NCBI RefSeq assembly: GCF_032362555.1
Contig: NC_083516.1
Location: 5,915,001-5,979,000 of the forward strand
Source of the DNA: Amyelois transitella
Taxonomy: Eukaryota > Arthropoda > Insecta > Lepidoptera > Pyralidae
DNA: 64,000 nt
Reading direction: 5' to 3'
The translations under genes and the position numbers were made by a program. Below are positions 23,787-35,532 of this stretch, piece by piece. Position 1 is the first letter of the stretch. The number at the start of each line of letters is the position of its first letter. The notes below the pieces were generated by a model. That model ran no database searches and had not been told where the DNA came from. It saw only the letters and a list, made by a program, of their open reading frames with translations.

Positions 23787-26700
23787 CTATGGAAAATAAG
23801 CCGACACAGGTGTGGCTCGGTAAGTTGACCGGCCAGACTTCTTTTCCCTATAATCAACTTTGGGCAATATTTTAGCATTATTTTCTTTCCCTTTCTTCTT
23901 ATTTTCTAGGTCTGCTTTGCGACCTGTATTATCTGCAAAGAAGGTAGGTCTAGTATATTAAACTAACATAATACTTTGACGCAGTAGTATGAAGCAGTAT
24001 ATTTGTCACTCCTAGAAAAAATCTTAAAGAAAATATTGAATTGATACCTTCATTCACTTTTTCTGTAGCAGGCTTTAAATATTTTGGATCTAGCCCCACC
24101 CTATTATTTGTATTCTGGCTTTGGCAGGCAGGACTGTCTTCCATGGTCGATCTGCAATGTGATTTTAATATACATACATCATTTATCAATTAAAAAGAAC
24201 AGAACGGGACCGCTTTAGGCGAGAAGTATTTTAAAATATTTGTACACATTATTACACACATATCGAAAATCGGCTCCTGTTGTTTGTGTCTGACTTCGAT
24301 TCCTGGCAATGAATACTTTTAATTTTTTTCCATTTTTTAGTTGTCTTCCTTTCGTTTATACTATTTTTAATTTTTTGGGACGTCTACCAATATTTTTTTA
24401 AGTCCACCGAACACTGCTCGGTCATCAGAGTACTAATAACTATATTTGTTGTTGGTCACAGTGCTTCATCTAATCATTATCGACATATTAAGTACATATA
24501 AGCGATACGAAAATAACTTACAATTTAGAAGTGGCATAAAAGTTAATTGATTCGTCAGAGACAGCTTGGGACGAGTTCGAAAGATTTCTCGCAGGGAGGA
24601 AGTACGGTGTCGATGCGTGAGCGCTATGTATACCAGACTTCTGTTGTATTTGAATTTCTGCCTGTTCACCATTGCCCTCTATCTTTTTATGTAACCACTG
24701 AATAACTGAAAAAAAATAACATTGCATTAAAGATCACAGAACTCGGGAAAGTAGAAAATAAGATAAGAAGTAGTAAGTGCTGGTAAGTGGCGTCGCAATT
24801 GATGAATGGTGACATCATTACTTTATAATGTTCTGCTGTTATTTTAATCAAGCTATTTGAAAATGTATATAGATCATTCAAAAATTGATGGTAAAATCAA
24901 ACCTTATCCATAGTGTAACACACATATTTATGTGTATTTATGAAATTCGGAGAAGCGTCCCGTGTTAGATAGTTAAGATTAGTTCCCATAAAAACATAAA
25001 AGCAGTAAGACATATCAAACAAATATTTTGATATAAGTATGAAACTAGTGTTTAAAAAGAGTTAAAATGAATTATTCATTACAAACCCATATTATTATTT
25101 TTGATTGTCTCATCCCTATCTTTAAGTGCTTGTTCGTTACAATCATTGATCTCATTTATTCTTCTTAATTCTTCATTTATTTTCTCTATGTTCTCTTTCA
25201 AGCTATTAATTTCAGATCTATAGTCTTCTATATCTTTTGTGTTAGTTTCTATAACCTTTTCTTGCTCTAGCGCTATGGCTGTGCGACATAGTAACTGAAA
25301 CAATATAACACTGATCATTATTGATGATCGATGTTTTTTTTTTTATTTCATGTAGGCAGTTGATTCACACAATTAGACCAATTACACAAAATTTCTTTGC
25401 TTCACAAATTATTTATTAATTAATAGCTGTTGCTCGGAGCTCCGCCACTGGTAAACTAAAATACTCGTATTTCCCGTTCCAGTGAGAAATTACAGCAAAA
25501 AGTAGTTAATAATTTATCGGGATATTTAACCATATCCATCATTCAAAATTGGTCGGATTTTAGCCGTGAACAAGGTAATGACTTACAGTGAAAATGCTTT
25601 TGGAGGATAAATGTTTTAATGTGACGATTTACTTATTCAAGAATAAGGATTTTAACTTCCAAAATCTTTCACTTCCGACTTAGTAATGGATGGGTTACCT
25701 TCTCTTTCAGTTCAATGAGATCGGAATTTTGTTTAGCAATGATTTGATTAGCTTTCAAAAGCTGCTCAGATGTAGAATGTGCTGCTTCGTTGTTCTTATT
25801 TACTAGGGACTCACTGAGCGCTAGTCTTTCTTCCAAAGACGCCTGTAAAAGCAAGAATGAATAAATAAAAACACCTTAATTTGGATAACTTTATTGTATC
25901 TTACGCTTTGGCGAAGTCAGAAAAGAAATATTTCTTTTTTATCTACAAGCCATCGAGCGAGAAGCGAAAGTGAAAAGTGGAAATGTAACCCTTTCCTCTG
26001 AACTTAAAAAGCAAACAAAATAAAAATATCAAATGTATTATTCCAAATCGGACATATTTTATAGGGAGTTTAGAACAAACCATTTGTAACAAATTAAAAA
26101 ATCTATACAATTGTCACACTTACCTTTTCTTTTTTCATAATCTGCAATGATCTATTTAGTTCTTTTATAGTTTCTGCATTGTCTTTTGTTAACTGGGAAT
26201 TAATATAAAAAAACAATGATTAATAATATAAATTAAAAAATAATTCATATTTTCTATAAAAAAAAGTATATTATACCTGCTCTAAATATGTACACCGAGA
26301 ATTAACTTGGTTATATTGTTTTTCTTTTTCAATTATTTCTCTTTCAACTGTAGAATGTTTGGCTTTTAATGTTGCCACTTCAATGTGTGCCTTTTGAACT
26401 TCATTTTCTAGTACATTCAAACGTTGTGATTTCTCACTGGAAAATAATTAAATCATTTTCAATAAAAACAAGAATTCAATAATGTAAGAGCGTTGGTGGT
26501 CAAATAGTTAAGGTGGATTCACATATTCTATGTTGGTCATGTAACAATAAGACCCCTATTACACTATTCGTTTTTCAGCAAGCGATATATAGACTGTCTG
26601 AGAGTCTTAACCAGACTGCTCGCTATTACACTAGACAACGCTTGGTCAGGCGCACGCAATCTGTCGACGTAGGCGGTTGTATGGTACCTGTACTTTCGAA

Positions 26701-29700
26701 GGAGCACGTAGCCCTTTCTGCAATGAGTTTGAATAATAATAAAAGTGTTGGAACCATCTGACTTATCAAACTACCTCAGAGTACCTCCTCCTACCTCTTA
26801 AAATTCAATATTCAAAAGGAAGTTAACCAGTATAAAGAAAAGTATTAACCCCTGCAATCTCCTTTCTTAATTTTGACGGCCTCTGTGGCGCAGCGGTAGT
26901 GCGCTTGTCTGTGTCACCGGAGGTCCCGGGTTCGAATCCCGGCCAGGGCATGATGAGAAACGAACTTTCTCTGATTGGCCTGGGTCTTGGATGTTTATCT
27001 ATATACGTATTTATTATAAAATATAGTATCGTTGAGTTAGTATCTCGTAACACAAGTTTCGAACTTACTTCGAGGCTAACTCAATCTGTGTAATTTGTCC
27101 CGTATATATTTATATATATTTAATTTTATAAGCCGTGTGGTTCTCAGCACGTTAAAATAAGACCACCATCCATCTCTTACCCACGGATGTCATAAGAGGC
27201 GACTAAGGGAAAGGATAATAAACTTGGGATTCCTTTAGGCGATGAGCTAGCAATCTGTCAATATTTGAATCTCAATTCTATCATAGAGTACAGCTGAACG
27301 TGGCCTTTTAGTTTCAAGACAGTTGGCTCTGTCTACCCCTGAGGGATTAAGACGTTTTGCCATAAATAATAAATATTGTGCCGTGTGGTTCCCGGCACCA
27401 ATACAAAAAAGAATAGGACCACTCCATCTCTTTCCCATGGATGTCGTAAGAGGCGACTAAGGAATAGGCTTACAAACTTGGGATTCTTTTTAGGCGATGG
27501 GCTAGCAACCTGTCACTATTTGAATCTCAATTCTATCATTAAGCCAAATAGCTGAACGTGGTCATTCAGTCTTTTCAAGACTATTGGCTCTGTCTACCCC
27601 GCAAGGGATATAGACGTGACCATATGTATGTATGTAATAAATATTGCATATCTCGATATAAATCAAGGATGCGTAAAATTATCTAATTTTTGTGAAACAC
27701 GCCATTTTCAATAGTTATAAACTTTGGCGTATACATAAATAAGCACAATGTTTGTATATACATTATCTAGCTGTGCCCACGACTTCGTCCGCGTGGAATA
27801 GTTATTTTGCGCATCATTGAAGCCCTCAAGTATGAATAATTTTCGCCGATTTTTTTTCACACGTTCCATTATTTCTTTGCTCCTTATAGTTACAGCGTGA
27901 TGTTATATAGCTTAAAGCCTTCCTCGATAAATGGTCTATTCAACACAAAAATAATTTTTCAATTCGAACCAGTAGTTCCTGAGATTACCTTTAAATTACG
28001 CGTTAAAAAAAAAAAAACTTTTATCATACAAATGGGTAGCGCACGCACATGTCCACTCCCTGCAGACGCGAGCGCAGACTGAACGGCCTAACTCTTATTA
28101 CACTATTCGATATTCAGACTCGTCAACTGTAAGTCTCGTCGAGCCCGGTCTTACAGTCGATTCAGCATCTAACTCTTATTACACTATTAGCTTTAAGACT
28201 AAGAATCGAATAATCTAATAGCGGCATAACTTTTGCCTGAGTAATATCCTCGTATGGCCAGGGATAACATCGGGAGCAAACCTACAGATTCTGGCAACCG
28301 GATCAACCATAATTCAATATGGGTTAGGTATCCCTGCAAAGACGGGAATTGCTTATTGTTAAAACCTGATCCAATTTAGGATTATGGTCAAACACGTAAT
28401 GTTTGAGAGGTGAGGACACAACCAATACCAACGTCAGGATAAAAAGGACGGAATGCCACAGAGTAAGATACATAAACATACACTACAAACAATTTTTTGT
28501 TTAGGGATGAAATAATCAGAAACTTTAAATGTTACCTCAACAAATTTTCCAATTGGGCGATGTTATCTTTCATTTGTTTAGACACAGCATTCAATTCTTC
28601 AATATGTTTCTCTTTCCTATGGATATTTTCCTGGAAACTAGTGACCTGTGCTTTTGTAGTCACATCTAGACTTTTTTGCCACTGTGTTCTTTCCTGAAAA
28701 CATTGTTATTAATGATAAGCTATATAATCATGTGTAGTGCTTGGTTCATATATTAAACGAAACTAATATCAAAACAAGCCAATAATAATCAATTAATACT
28801 TAAACTCTGCCAATTACTATAAAATATGAATATTAATTTTTATTATTATCTAGGAGAACCAACAGCTTTTGTTTACAATATAATAACTATCAGAGAATCA
28901 CTTTTATCAGACTAGGTATATCTTTTTTTTTCATACAAAAATAAAGAAAAATACTGACCTGATTTAACCTGTCTTTCTCTTGTTTCAATGCTTCTTGGAA
29001 TTCTGTTTCTCTTCGAAGCTTATCCTCTTCCATTTTGCTTACAGCTAAAGTCAAGTCATGGATTTTATGTTCCAAATTCGCACATTTATCACTCCACATC
29101 ATATCAGTGCTTGATGCTGAGCTTTTTAATGATGACAATGATTTCTTCAAAGATAAGTGAGCGATTTAAGTTTATTTTTCATGATAATTGAAGATATCAT
29201 AGAATTCAGAATAATAAGACTATATAAATAGTAAGTACTAGTAAAAGTGTCATAGTAAGTAATGGTAATCACCACTATCGTTCCCAGTTTTCCTATTAAG
29301 TACTTTCATCTCAATTCTGAGTTTTATTTGGCAACTTTCATTTGATCTTTATTTTCAGTGTACAATATTTGAATTATCTTATTTGTCAGAACTAGGATAA
29401 CAATATATGTGGAAATGACAAACAGGGAGAAGTATAGACCAAAATTATGTGAAATGCACCTGATAAGGATTGACAGATTGACTTTTGGTGATTCCCATGG
29501 ATATGGGCAAAGTTATACATGATGAAAACTCAGTAATACCTTTAAGTTAAGAATAGTTTCAGCCATATGTTGTTTTATATCAGCATCAGTGGCCGGGCCT
29601 GTTCGCAAGGACAAATGCACCAAACGCTTAAATTCATTGTGTTCAATTATTTCAAAATAGTACTGCACTGGATTTGTTTGCTGCATAATCATAAACCTAA

Positions 29701-32073
29701 AATATACAATAATGTGTAAAAACTATTAGAATATAATTCTGGAAAGTGAAAGTATCATTATTATGCTACATATTTTAGTTTGTGAAGTTTGCGTTCCTGA
29801 TTGTGCTCTAAGCAACTCATAACCTTTTGATATCAATGATATAAGTATAATACTTGTACTGTATTTAAGTCTGTAATATCTTTTTGTGTTTCAATTTGAG
29901 TTGTTCCTTTGCAAAGGTTGTGAAGGGCACATGAGATTCACTTCACCTAAAAACTTTACTCTCATAATCAAGGATCTATTATCCTATTCTATTTCTAAGG
30001 TCTATTTATCCTGTAAAGGATAAAGATGTAAAACGTAAGTGTTTGTTTGTGTGTAACTTGTTATTGTAAATAAAGCGCCCTCGCGTGAAGGGTTTCGTAT
30101 GATGTTACCTATCATGTTTTTTTAAATCTGACCCAAATTTGTTTGTGGTAACTAAAAATATGTTCTCCCACACATTCCACCTGCAAATGTAAGTTGGTAC
30201 GCACAATATTGAGTGATTTACCATGTTATTGTTTATCATGACTTCTTATAGGTTTTTAATCTATAAGGAGAAAACTAATTTCTGTATTCTTAATTTTAGG
30301 TTCAGTTGTTTCGGAGATAGGGGGGGGGGGGGGGGGGGGTCGTCTATTTTCTTGAATAACTTACTTGGAAACTATTTATTTAAAAATTACAAAAAAAAGC
30401 ATTTAAGATCTTCTCAACAACACCTTTCATTTGATATGCCACATGATGCAGTTTTCAGATTTTTTTTCTTAATTTTCCCCTTCCCCCCCAAAAATGACCC
30501 CCCATATGCAGATTTCATCTGCTCACGTCACACCTCTGTGTTTGGGTCACAGGATTTGATATGTGTACCAAATTTCAACTTAATCGGTCTAATAGATTCG
30601 GAGATAATTGACTGTAAGCGACGGACGGACAGACACACAAGTGATCCTCTAAGGGTTCATGTGGTTCCCGGCACTATTACAAAAAAGAATAGGACCACTC
30701 CATCTCTTTCCCATGGATGTCGTAAAAGGCGACTAAGGGATAGGCTTATAAACTTAGGATTCCTCTTTTAGGCGATGGGCTAGCAACCTGTCACTATTTG
30801 AATCTCGGTTCTATCATTAAGCCAAATAGCTGAACGTGGCCATTCAGTCTTTTCAAGACTGTTGGCTCTGTCTACCCCGCAAGGGATATAGACGTGACCA
30901 TATGTATGTATGTATGTATGGAATTTTTTCCAGTCAATCAAAATTAAAGGAAAATCCATAATCATGGTATTAATAAGTGTTCATAGACCTTTTATAACTA
31001 CTAAGACATTTGTTCTTGAGTCAGGGCATGGGATGTAACATGGGTAATAGTCACTTACAAAACTTAAGGTGTATAGATAGATAGTAAAGAGTGTGTCATT
31101 ACCAAAATGATGAATGACTAGCATAAAGGCCTTTCTCTTGATTGACTTTTACAATATACATGGGAAGATATGACAGAGCTAACACACACTATGTTTCTTC
31201 TGCACTATCAGACTAATAATAAATTCTCATCATATTAATTTAGGGACTTAAATAATGGTTTAAAATCTTGAAATGTACCTAAATCAAAAAACACATTTCA
31301 TAAGATATGGTTATTAGAAAAAGTAGATACCTATATGTTATTAAGTTGTTTTTCTTCTCATGGCTAAAAATTATTTTGTACATGTATTTTAAAATAAAAA
31401 GACATATTAAATAAGGAAAACAATCTTGATGTTATCAAGATGTTGATGTTATAAAGATTGTTAACAATAACTATATCCATTACTGTTAACTATTAAGTAT
31501 TTGATAGTAAGTACCTAAACATAATGGACTGGGGTCCATGGTTGGGCCCCGAAGCTTAATGGCAGAGGATGTAACTGGGAACACACCACGATAAGCGACA
31601 GGAGAGATTAAGTAAATACCTTTCTAAACATCTACAGATACTGTCAATCCTATACAGTAAGTGACTATCAGACTATTAAAAATTACTGTAAAATATCCAA
31701 AAATATACTTACATGTTGTTAGCTGCACATTGTTGAAAAAGTCTTACGAGTTGAGAAGGAAAATTGTCAAAATCTATGAGAAGACCTTGTTGTTTCTTTA
31801 AGTCTTCATAATCAAGGCGGGTAATGTGTAATATGCACAGAAAACTCGGATCATCTTCATCAGATAAAGATATTTTCTGAAAAATTATAGTGGTTACTCT
31901 TCATTTGCCTTGAAATTTACAAGTTTTTACTCTACATACATTTAAGCAATACTTACCAAACTGTCGGCTTCGAACACTTTGTCGACTGTTACCGTTATAT
32001 CTTTTTTATAGTCTTCGAAACCACGTTTAAATGTAACATAATACTTTCCTCGGTGAAAACTTTTCGTAGTCAT
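23787..32073 (-). CDS. Sas-6: spindle assembly abnormal protein 6 (SAS-6), centriole cartwheel protein
   Basis: Twelve exons join in frame to 598 aa: 31957-32073, 31713-31876, 29540-29696, 28959-29144, 28536-28693, 26277-26436, 26124-26192, 25699-25842, 25087-25294, 24522-24705, 24048-24151, 23787-23932. SAS-6 oligomerises into the ninefold cartwheel hub that templates centrioles. The N-terminal head (about residues 1-146) has FLCILHITRLDYEDLKKQQG, LLIDFDNFPSQLVRLFQQC and HNEFKRLVHLSL, matching the family head domain. A long coiled coil (about 147-455) follows, with heptads rich in E, K and L. Conserved late motifs are NNNMVIQWLHKK, NRVGLDPKYLKPA and the terminal TPVSAYFP, each with a clear counterpart in human SASS6. 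All borders are GT-AG and phases agree. The introns are loaded with retroposons, especially introns 2 and 5. Head-to-head with RPA2. Confidence 0.93.
26877..27128 (+). mobile_element. tRNA-derived SINE (family S3) in SAS-6 intron 5
   Basis: The first 70 bases resemble a tRNA gene: box A-like ctgtggcgcagcggtag and box B ggttcgaatcc, with a degenerate acceptor stem (gcctctg / ccagggc). A non-tRNA body and an AT-rich end (atatatttatatatattt) follow. The broken acceptor pairing and appended body mark it as a SINE, not a functional tRNA gene. Confidence 0.8.
27131..27360 (+). mobile_element. ATGT-tailed SINE (family S2), copy without tail
   Basis: Starts ccgtgtggttctcagcac, then catctcttacccacggatgt, aagaggcgactaaggg, gagctagcaatctgtcaata, and ends ggctctgtctacccctgagg. 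Homologous throughout to the copy that follows 20 bp later. It abuts the tRNA-type SINE at 26877-27128. Confidence 0.8.
27381..27636 (+). mobile_element. ATGT-tailed SINE (family S2), reference copy
   Basis: Starts ccgtgtggttcccggcacca and contains atggatgtcgtaagaggcga, gcgatgggctagcaacctgt, ctgaacgtggtcattcagtc. It ends in ctaccccgcaagggatatag acgtgaccatatgtatgtatg. At least seven copies or fragments lie in this window (17458, 27131, 27381, 30653, 33840, 39920, 56585). No protein is encoded. Confidence 0.85.
27765..28010 (+). repeat. RTE-like retroposon tail, fragment 3
   Basis: Begins atctagctgtgcccacgact tcgtccgcgtgg, then a body with gttcctgagattac and an A-rich run. Same family and orientation as the fragments at 10065 and 11709. 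Confidence 0.6.
28088..28188. repeat. 20-bp direct repeats in SAS-6 intron 5
   Basis: ctaactcttattacactatt occurs at 28088-28107 and again at 28169-28188. A related cctattacactattcg is at about 26552. The segment between the copies has internal gagtc/gactc symmetry. The origin is unknown. Confidence 0.6.
30320..30339 (+). repeat. homopolymer of 20 G
   Basis: Twenty consecutive G residues in SAS-6 intron 2. The length may be unreliable in any assembly. Such a run could form G-quadruplex structures. Confidence 0.9.
30480..30920 (+). mobile_element. RTE-like fragment followed by ATGT-tailed SINE (family S2)
   Basis: 30500-30640 has the RTE-like wording (accaaatttcaacttaatcg, ttcggagataattgac, gacggacggacagac). 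At about 30653 the S2 SINE begins (catgtggttcccggcact) and runs to a tail of repeated atgt at 30901-30920. Both lie in SAS-6 intron 2. Confidence 0.75.
31505..31625 (+). repeat. probable LINE remnant in SAS-6 intron 2
   Basis: The stretch tggggtccatggttgggccc followed by gaggatgtaactgggaacac and accacgataagcgacaggag resembles non-LTR retroposon sequence, but it is too short to classify. A similar degenerate patch lies at about 28230-28480. Confidence 0.35.
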
Positions 32074-32520
32074 TTTAAAATTATGTTAATTAACAAATTA
32101 CAACAACCAGTACCTACCACATCAAACATAACAAACTAATAACATCAAAGGAATTAAAGCAGCTCAAACTGTTCAAATTATTAAAGTGACACTTTTCTGA
32201 CTTACACGACAACATGAGACATGACAGGACAGAAAACTACTTTCAAATTAAATTTAAAAAAAAAATGTCTAAAATGCAGCAATACTTAATTCGTTGGTCT
32301 TGCCAACCACACAAAGAAAAAAATATTTAAAAATAAATTGACATTGACATACAATATCTGACAGTTCTAATCTGATAAATGCATGAAACGCCAAACGATT
32401 TTGCTACGATTTCCCGCCGCCTGCCTTCAAATAGTAAAATAATAAATAATTTTCGTCAAAATCTTGCTTATCACTTAACAAAAGTTATTTCTTGTCATCA
32501 GTTAATAGAGAAAGTTCAAA
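32074..32520. promoter_or_regulatory. bidirectional promoter between SAS-6 and RPA2, with an E2F-like site
   Basis: Only 447 bp separate the start codons of two divergently transcribed genes. TTTCCCGC at 32410-32417 (within gatttcccgccgcctgcc) fits the E2F consensus TTTSSCGC. No TATA box stands out. Sharing a cell-cycle promoter would suit a centriole duplication gene and a replication gene. The motif is seen directly. Its use is inferred. Confidence 0.65.
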
Positions 32521-35067
32521 ATGTGGAACGGTAAGTTCTTGTTCTAAATAATAATTACCTATGAATCATTACAACTAAATTTCTTTTAAACTAGTTCCTA
32601 TTAAATTCTATTATTCCAGACCAATCAGTAGCCGGCGGTGGTTTTTTCAATTCTCCGGGTCAGTTCGGGAATGTGGCTACCCCAAACCAGGGTCAGAAAA
32701 CGGTGAGACACATCTTACGTTAATTACACTGATGGTAAAGAGCTTAGAGTTTTCTATAATAAACATCTAATATCATGTTTGTTAACTTTTAGGGCAGAAG
32801 AGCGTCGCGGACGGCTCCTATTGTTATAAGACAAGCTATACATTGTGGAGATGATGGGATTAAAATTTGGGGTACAGAAATTCAGATAGTTTCCATTGTT
32901 GCTCGCATAAGAAACATTAGAATCCAAAGTACTAAAATCACATACACTATTCAAGATATCACAGGTAGAATGAGAGCTGTGTTATGGCTTGAACAGAATG
33001 AAGATGTAAGTTCATCAAATTTTTAAAAATTTCAGACTTTCAACTAGAAACTGTACAAATTAGCGCCACAAACAAATGAATACAGGTTTTTCACAATTTC
33101 ATGGGAATTATAGTTTATACCAGGATGAAAAGAACCCTATTTCCTTCTCTAGACTGTAAATATACTATACCTATATGCAAAATTTCAAGTTTGAAGAGCC
33201 TACCTCAGTCAGATAAAATCCAATGCAATAGCATGCATGACATTTGCACCTACATTTGTAACTATGAGTTATTTCAATGTTGTTAATGTTATTTAAACAG
33301 TGCATACTAATAAATCATTTTATTGTAAATTGTTTCTTTTTTAGGATAAAACAACACCAAAAGTGCAGGTTAATGATTATGTTCAGATTTATGGCAATGT
33401 AAAGACAAACAAAGGCAAGAAAGTTTTAATGGCATTCAAAATAATGCCAGTAACAGATGTCAATGCAATCACATTCCATTATCTACAGTGTATCCATAAT
33501 AAAGTGAAGATGGAGGCCGATTCTAAAAAGGTAAATACTTTTATGTGACAGGCATAATGCCTATTTTTTGGTATGCAGTAAATGAATGGTCTTATTCATT
33601 GGTCAATTAATAGATTACAATTCTTTCGGTTTTGATTTTTGTGGCGCTCCATCTCTCTTAGGAGTGGCTCTGTGAGTCCTATGACTATACAGGAATAAGT
33701 CCTACTAAGACTTATGGTTATGACACAAAGCCCTCCTTGTCTAATAGACAAGGAGGGAAGACTGGAGTGGGATATAGATAGGAGCTTATGGTCAGATCAC
33801 TGTTTAACATTCACACATTATAATTGTCTTTATCCTTAATTTGGAAGACAGAGTCAACAATTTTGAAGAATTGGCAGTGTTCAGCTTTATAGGCATATTT
33901 ACCCTACAAGGGATATAAACTTGATTATATGTATGTATGGAAAAAGCTAATCAGACCTCTTAACTTATTTTTGCAGGAGAAAGTTGTTAATAATAATGTT
34001 ACTGCATCAAGTGGATTACCTGCGAATTCAATGGTTGGATTAACTGATAGTAGTGTCTCAGTCAACGGACTGAATCCTCGACAAATGATGGTTTTTAATC
34101 TAATACGTGCCTGTTCATTGGAGCAAGGAATTAGTAAACAGGATATGTATGACACTTTGAAGGACCGTATGTCACAAATGGAATTTGAGTTAGTATAAAC
34201 TATAGAACTTTGAGATACACAAACAAAGTAATATTTATAATCATATTTCATATACCCAGTAGAACTTTAGGCCAATATTTTTTGTACAACAAACAAAAAA
34301 TCCAGTTTGCTTTCCTACAAATGAATGTATTCATAATGCAGAGTACTTACAGTTCGACAGCTTTATATTCTTCAGATTATTCTATATAAACATTCACAAC
34401 TAGCCTGTGACCCCATCATAGTTCTGACAAAGTCTGCTGAATTAAAATTCAACATACTACCTTATTTGCTCAACATAATAAATTAAAAACTTAATATACA
34501 TCCGCTTACATCTTACAAATGTAAGGTTACATGCATTGAATGGTTCATATAACTATCATACGATAATACAGAAAGTATAATAAAAGTTGGCGAATAACAA
34601 TTATTTACTTTATTTAAATATTCTCTAGATGTTTCAAAACGCAATAAGCCCTTACATACTCTCTCTCTACCTACACTAACACATACGAGTACAAGTTCCC
34701 ACACAAAACACTAATTCACTTGCACACAATATAGTAAACATCAAATCTGTTTTCTTTCTTTTTTTATATTGTAATAAATTGATTAGGTGCTAAGATTAAG
34801 GAAACACATCATATAAATGTTTTCTGGAGGTGGGCTTTGACATCTGCAACACAGTTACTTTTCTTCTGCAGATGTCATCCTATGTAAATTAAATTGTACT
34901 TGTTCTTGTTTCCAAATAAAATATTTTTAATTATAATTTTTTTGTATAACAAGTGTAAAATTATTATCCTTTTTTTTTTCAGGAATATTTTGGAATGGAT
35001 GTGTGGAGAGGGACATATTTATTCAACAATTGATGAGGAACATTTTAGGGCTACTGACGCCTTCTGA
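32521..35067 (+). CDS. RpA2: replication protein A 32-kDa subunit (RPA2)
   Basis: Six exons, 262 aa: 32521-32530, 32620-32702, 32793-33005, 33345-33530, 33977-34188, 34983-35067. RPA2 is the middle subunit of the nuclear heterotrimer that binds single-stranded DNA in replication and repair. The protein begins MWND and has a Gly/Ser/Gln-rich N-terminus (about 1-33), where the human protein has its phosphorylation region. An OB fold follows (about 45-165: GTEIQIVSIVARIRNIR, VNDYVQIYGNVKTNKGKK, VLMAFKIMPVTDVNAITFHY). The C-terminal winged helix (about 195-262) shows LNPRQMMVFNLIRACS and ends GHIYSTIDEEHFRATDAF, very close to the human C-terminus. The first coding exon is only 10 nt. The exon 5 donor GA|GTTAGT was chosen because it alone keeps frame into the last exon. 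A poly(A) signal lies 31 bp past the stop. Confidence 0.94.
33731..33757. repeat. short perfect hairpin in RPA2 intron 4
   Basis: Arms of 12 nt (ccctccttgtct / agacaaggaggg) with a 3-nt loop aat. Confidence 0.85.
33840..33939 (+). mobile_element. ATGT-tailed SINE (family S2), diverged 3' part in RPA2 intron 4
   Basis: Ends taccctacaagggatataaa cttgattatatgtatgtatgg, aligning with the 3' end of the reference copy at 27381-27636. The 5' half is lost or unrecognisable. Confidence 0.65.
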
Positions 35068-35097
35068 AATACCTGATGTCTGTTAATTAAAGCTGCT

Positions 35098-35103
35098 AAT
35101 AAA
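35098..35103 (+). terminator. poly(A) signal of RPA2
   Basis: AATAAA, 31 bp after the RPA2 stop codon. Confidence 0.75.
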
Positions 35104-35532
35104 GCAAAGTCCATCATTCTCCCAAGTATTTTTATTACATAATAATTTTATATACAAAATGAAATAATCTGTTTTCTCTTACAATCTATGAAAATTAAGT
35201 TCAAAGACTTTCATGGGTTTGCATAATTATGCAGACAAGAGATCTGTAGATTACAATTGTAGTATTTCAGACAGATTCTAGCAAACTTGCATTAAACATT
35301 TAAAATCAGTAAATTTTGATTTTAAATATTTAATTCCAAACAAAATCATACATACATATAATTATCACTTAGATATATTAAATAAATGCAATTTAAATTG
35401 AAACTCATTATGTTAAGATATTGAATTTCGCATATCAAAAGACCATGAACCTACCCACTTTTAAACTTTATTCACTGTATTACAATAAGATCTGTTTCCA
35501 AAAGTTCATTCAAATGTGTTTAATAAGTTGAA
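35104..35532. other. convergent intergenic spacer between RPA2 and boca
   Basis: About 430 bp, AT-rich. It holds the two 3' UTRs facing each other and no repeat or gene that I recognise. Confidence 0.6.
35467..35472 (-). terminator. poly(A) signal of boca
   Basis: TTTATT on the plus strand, i.e. AATAAA on the minus strand, about 60 bp past the boca stop codon. Confidence 0.6.

Noticed and set aside
26880..26950. A tRNA gene
   Set aside because: Box A and box B are present, but the acceptor stem has mismatches and a SINE body follows directly.
30223..30771. 182-codon open frame with a poly-Gly stretch
   Set aside because: It runs through the G20 run, an RTE-like tail and an S2 SINE, all noncoding, and starts in plain intron.
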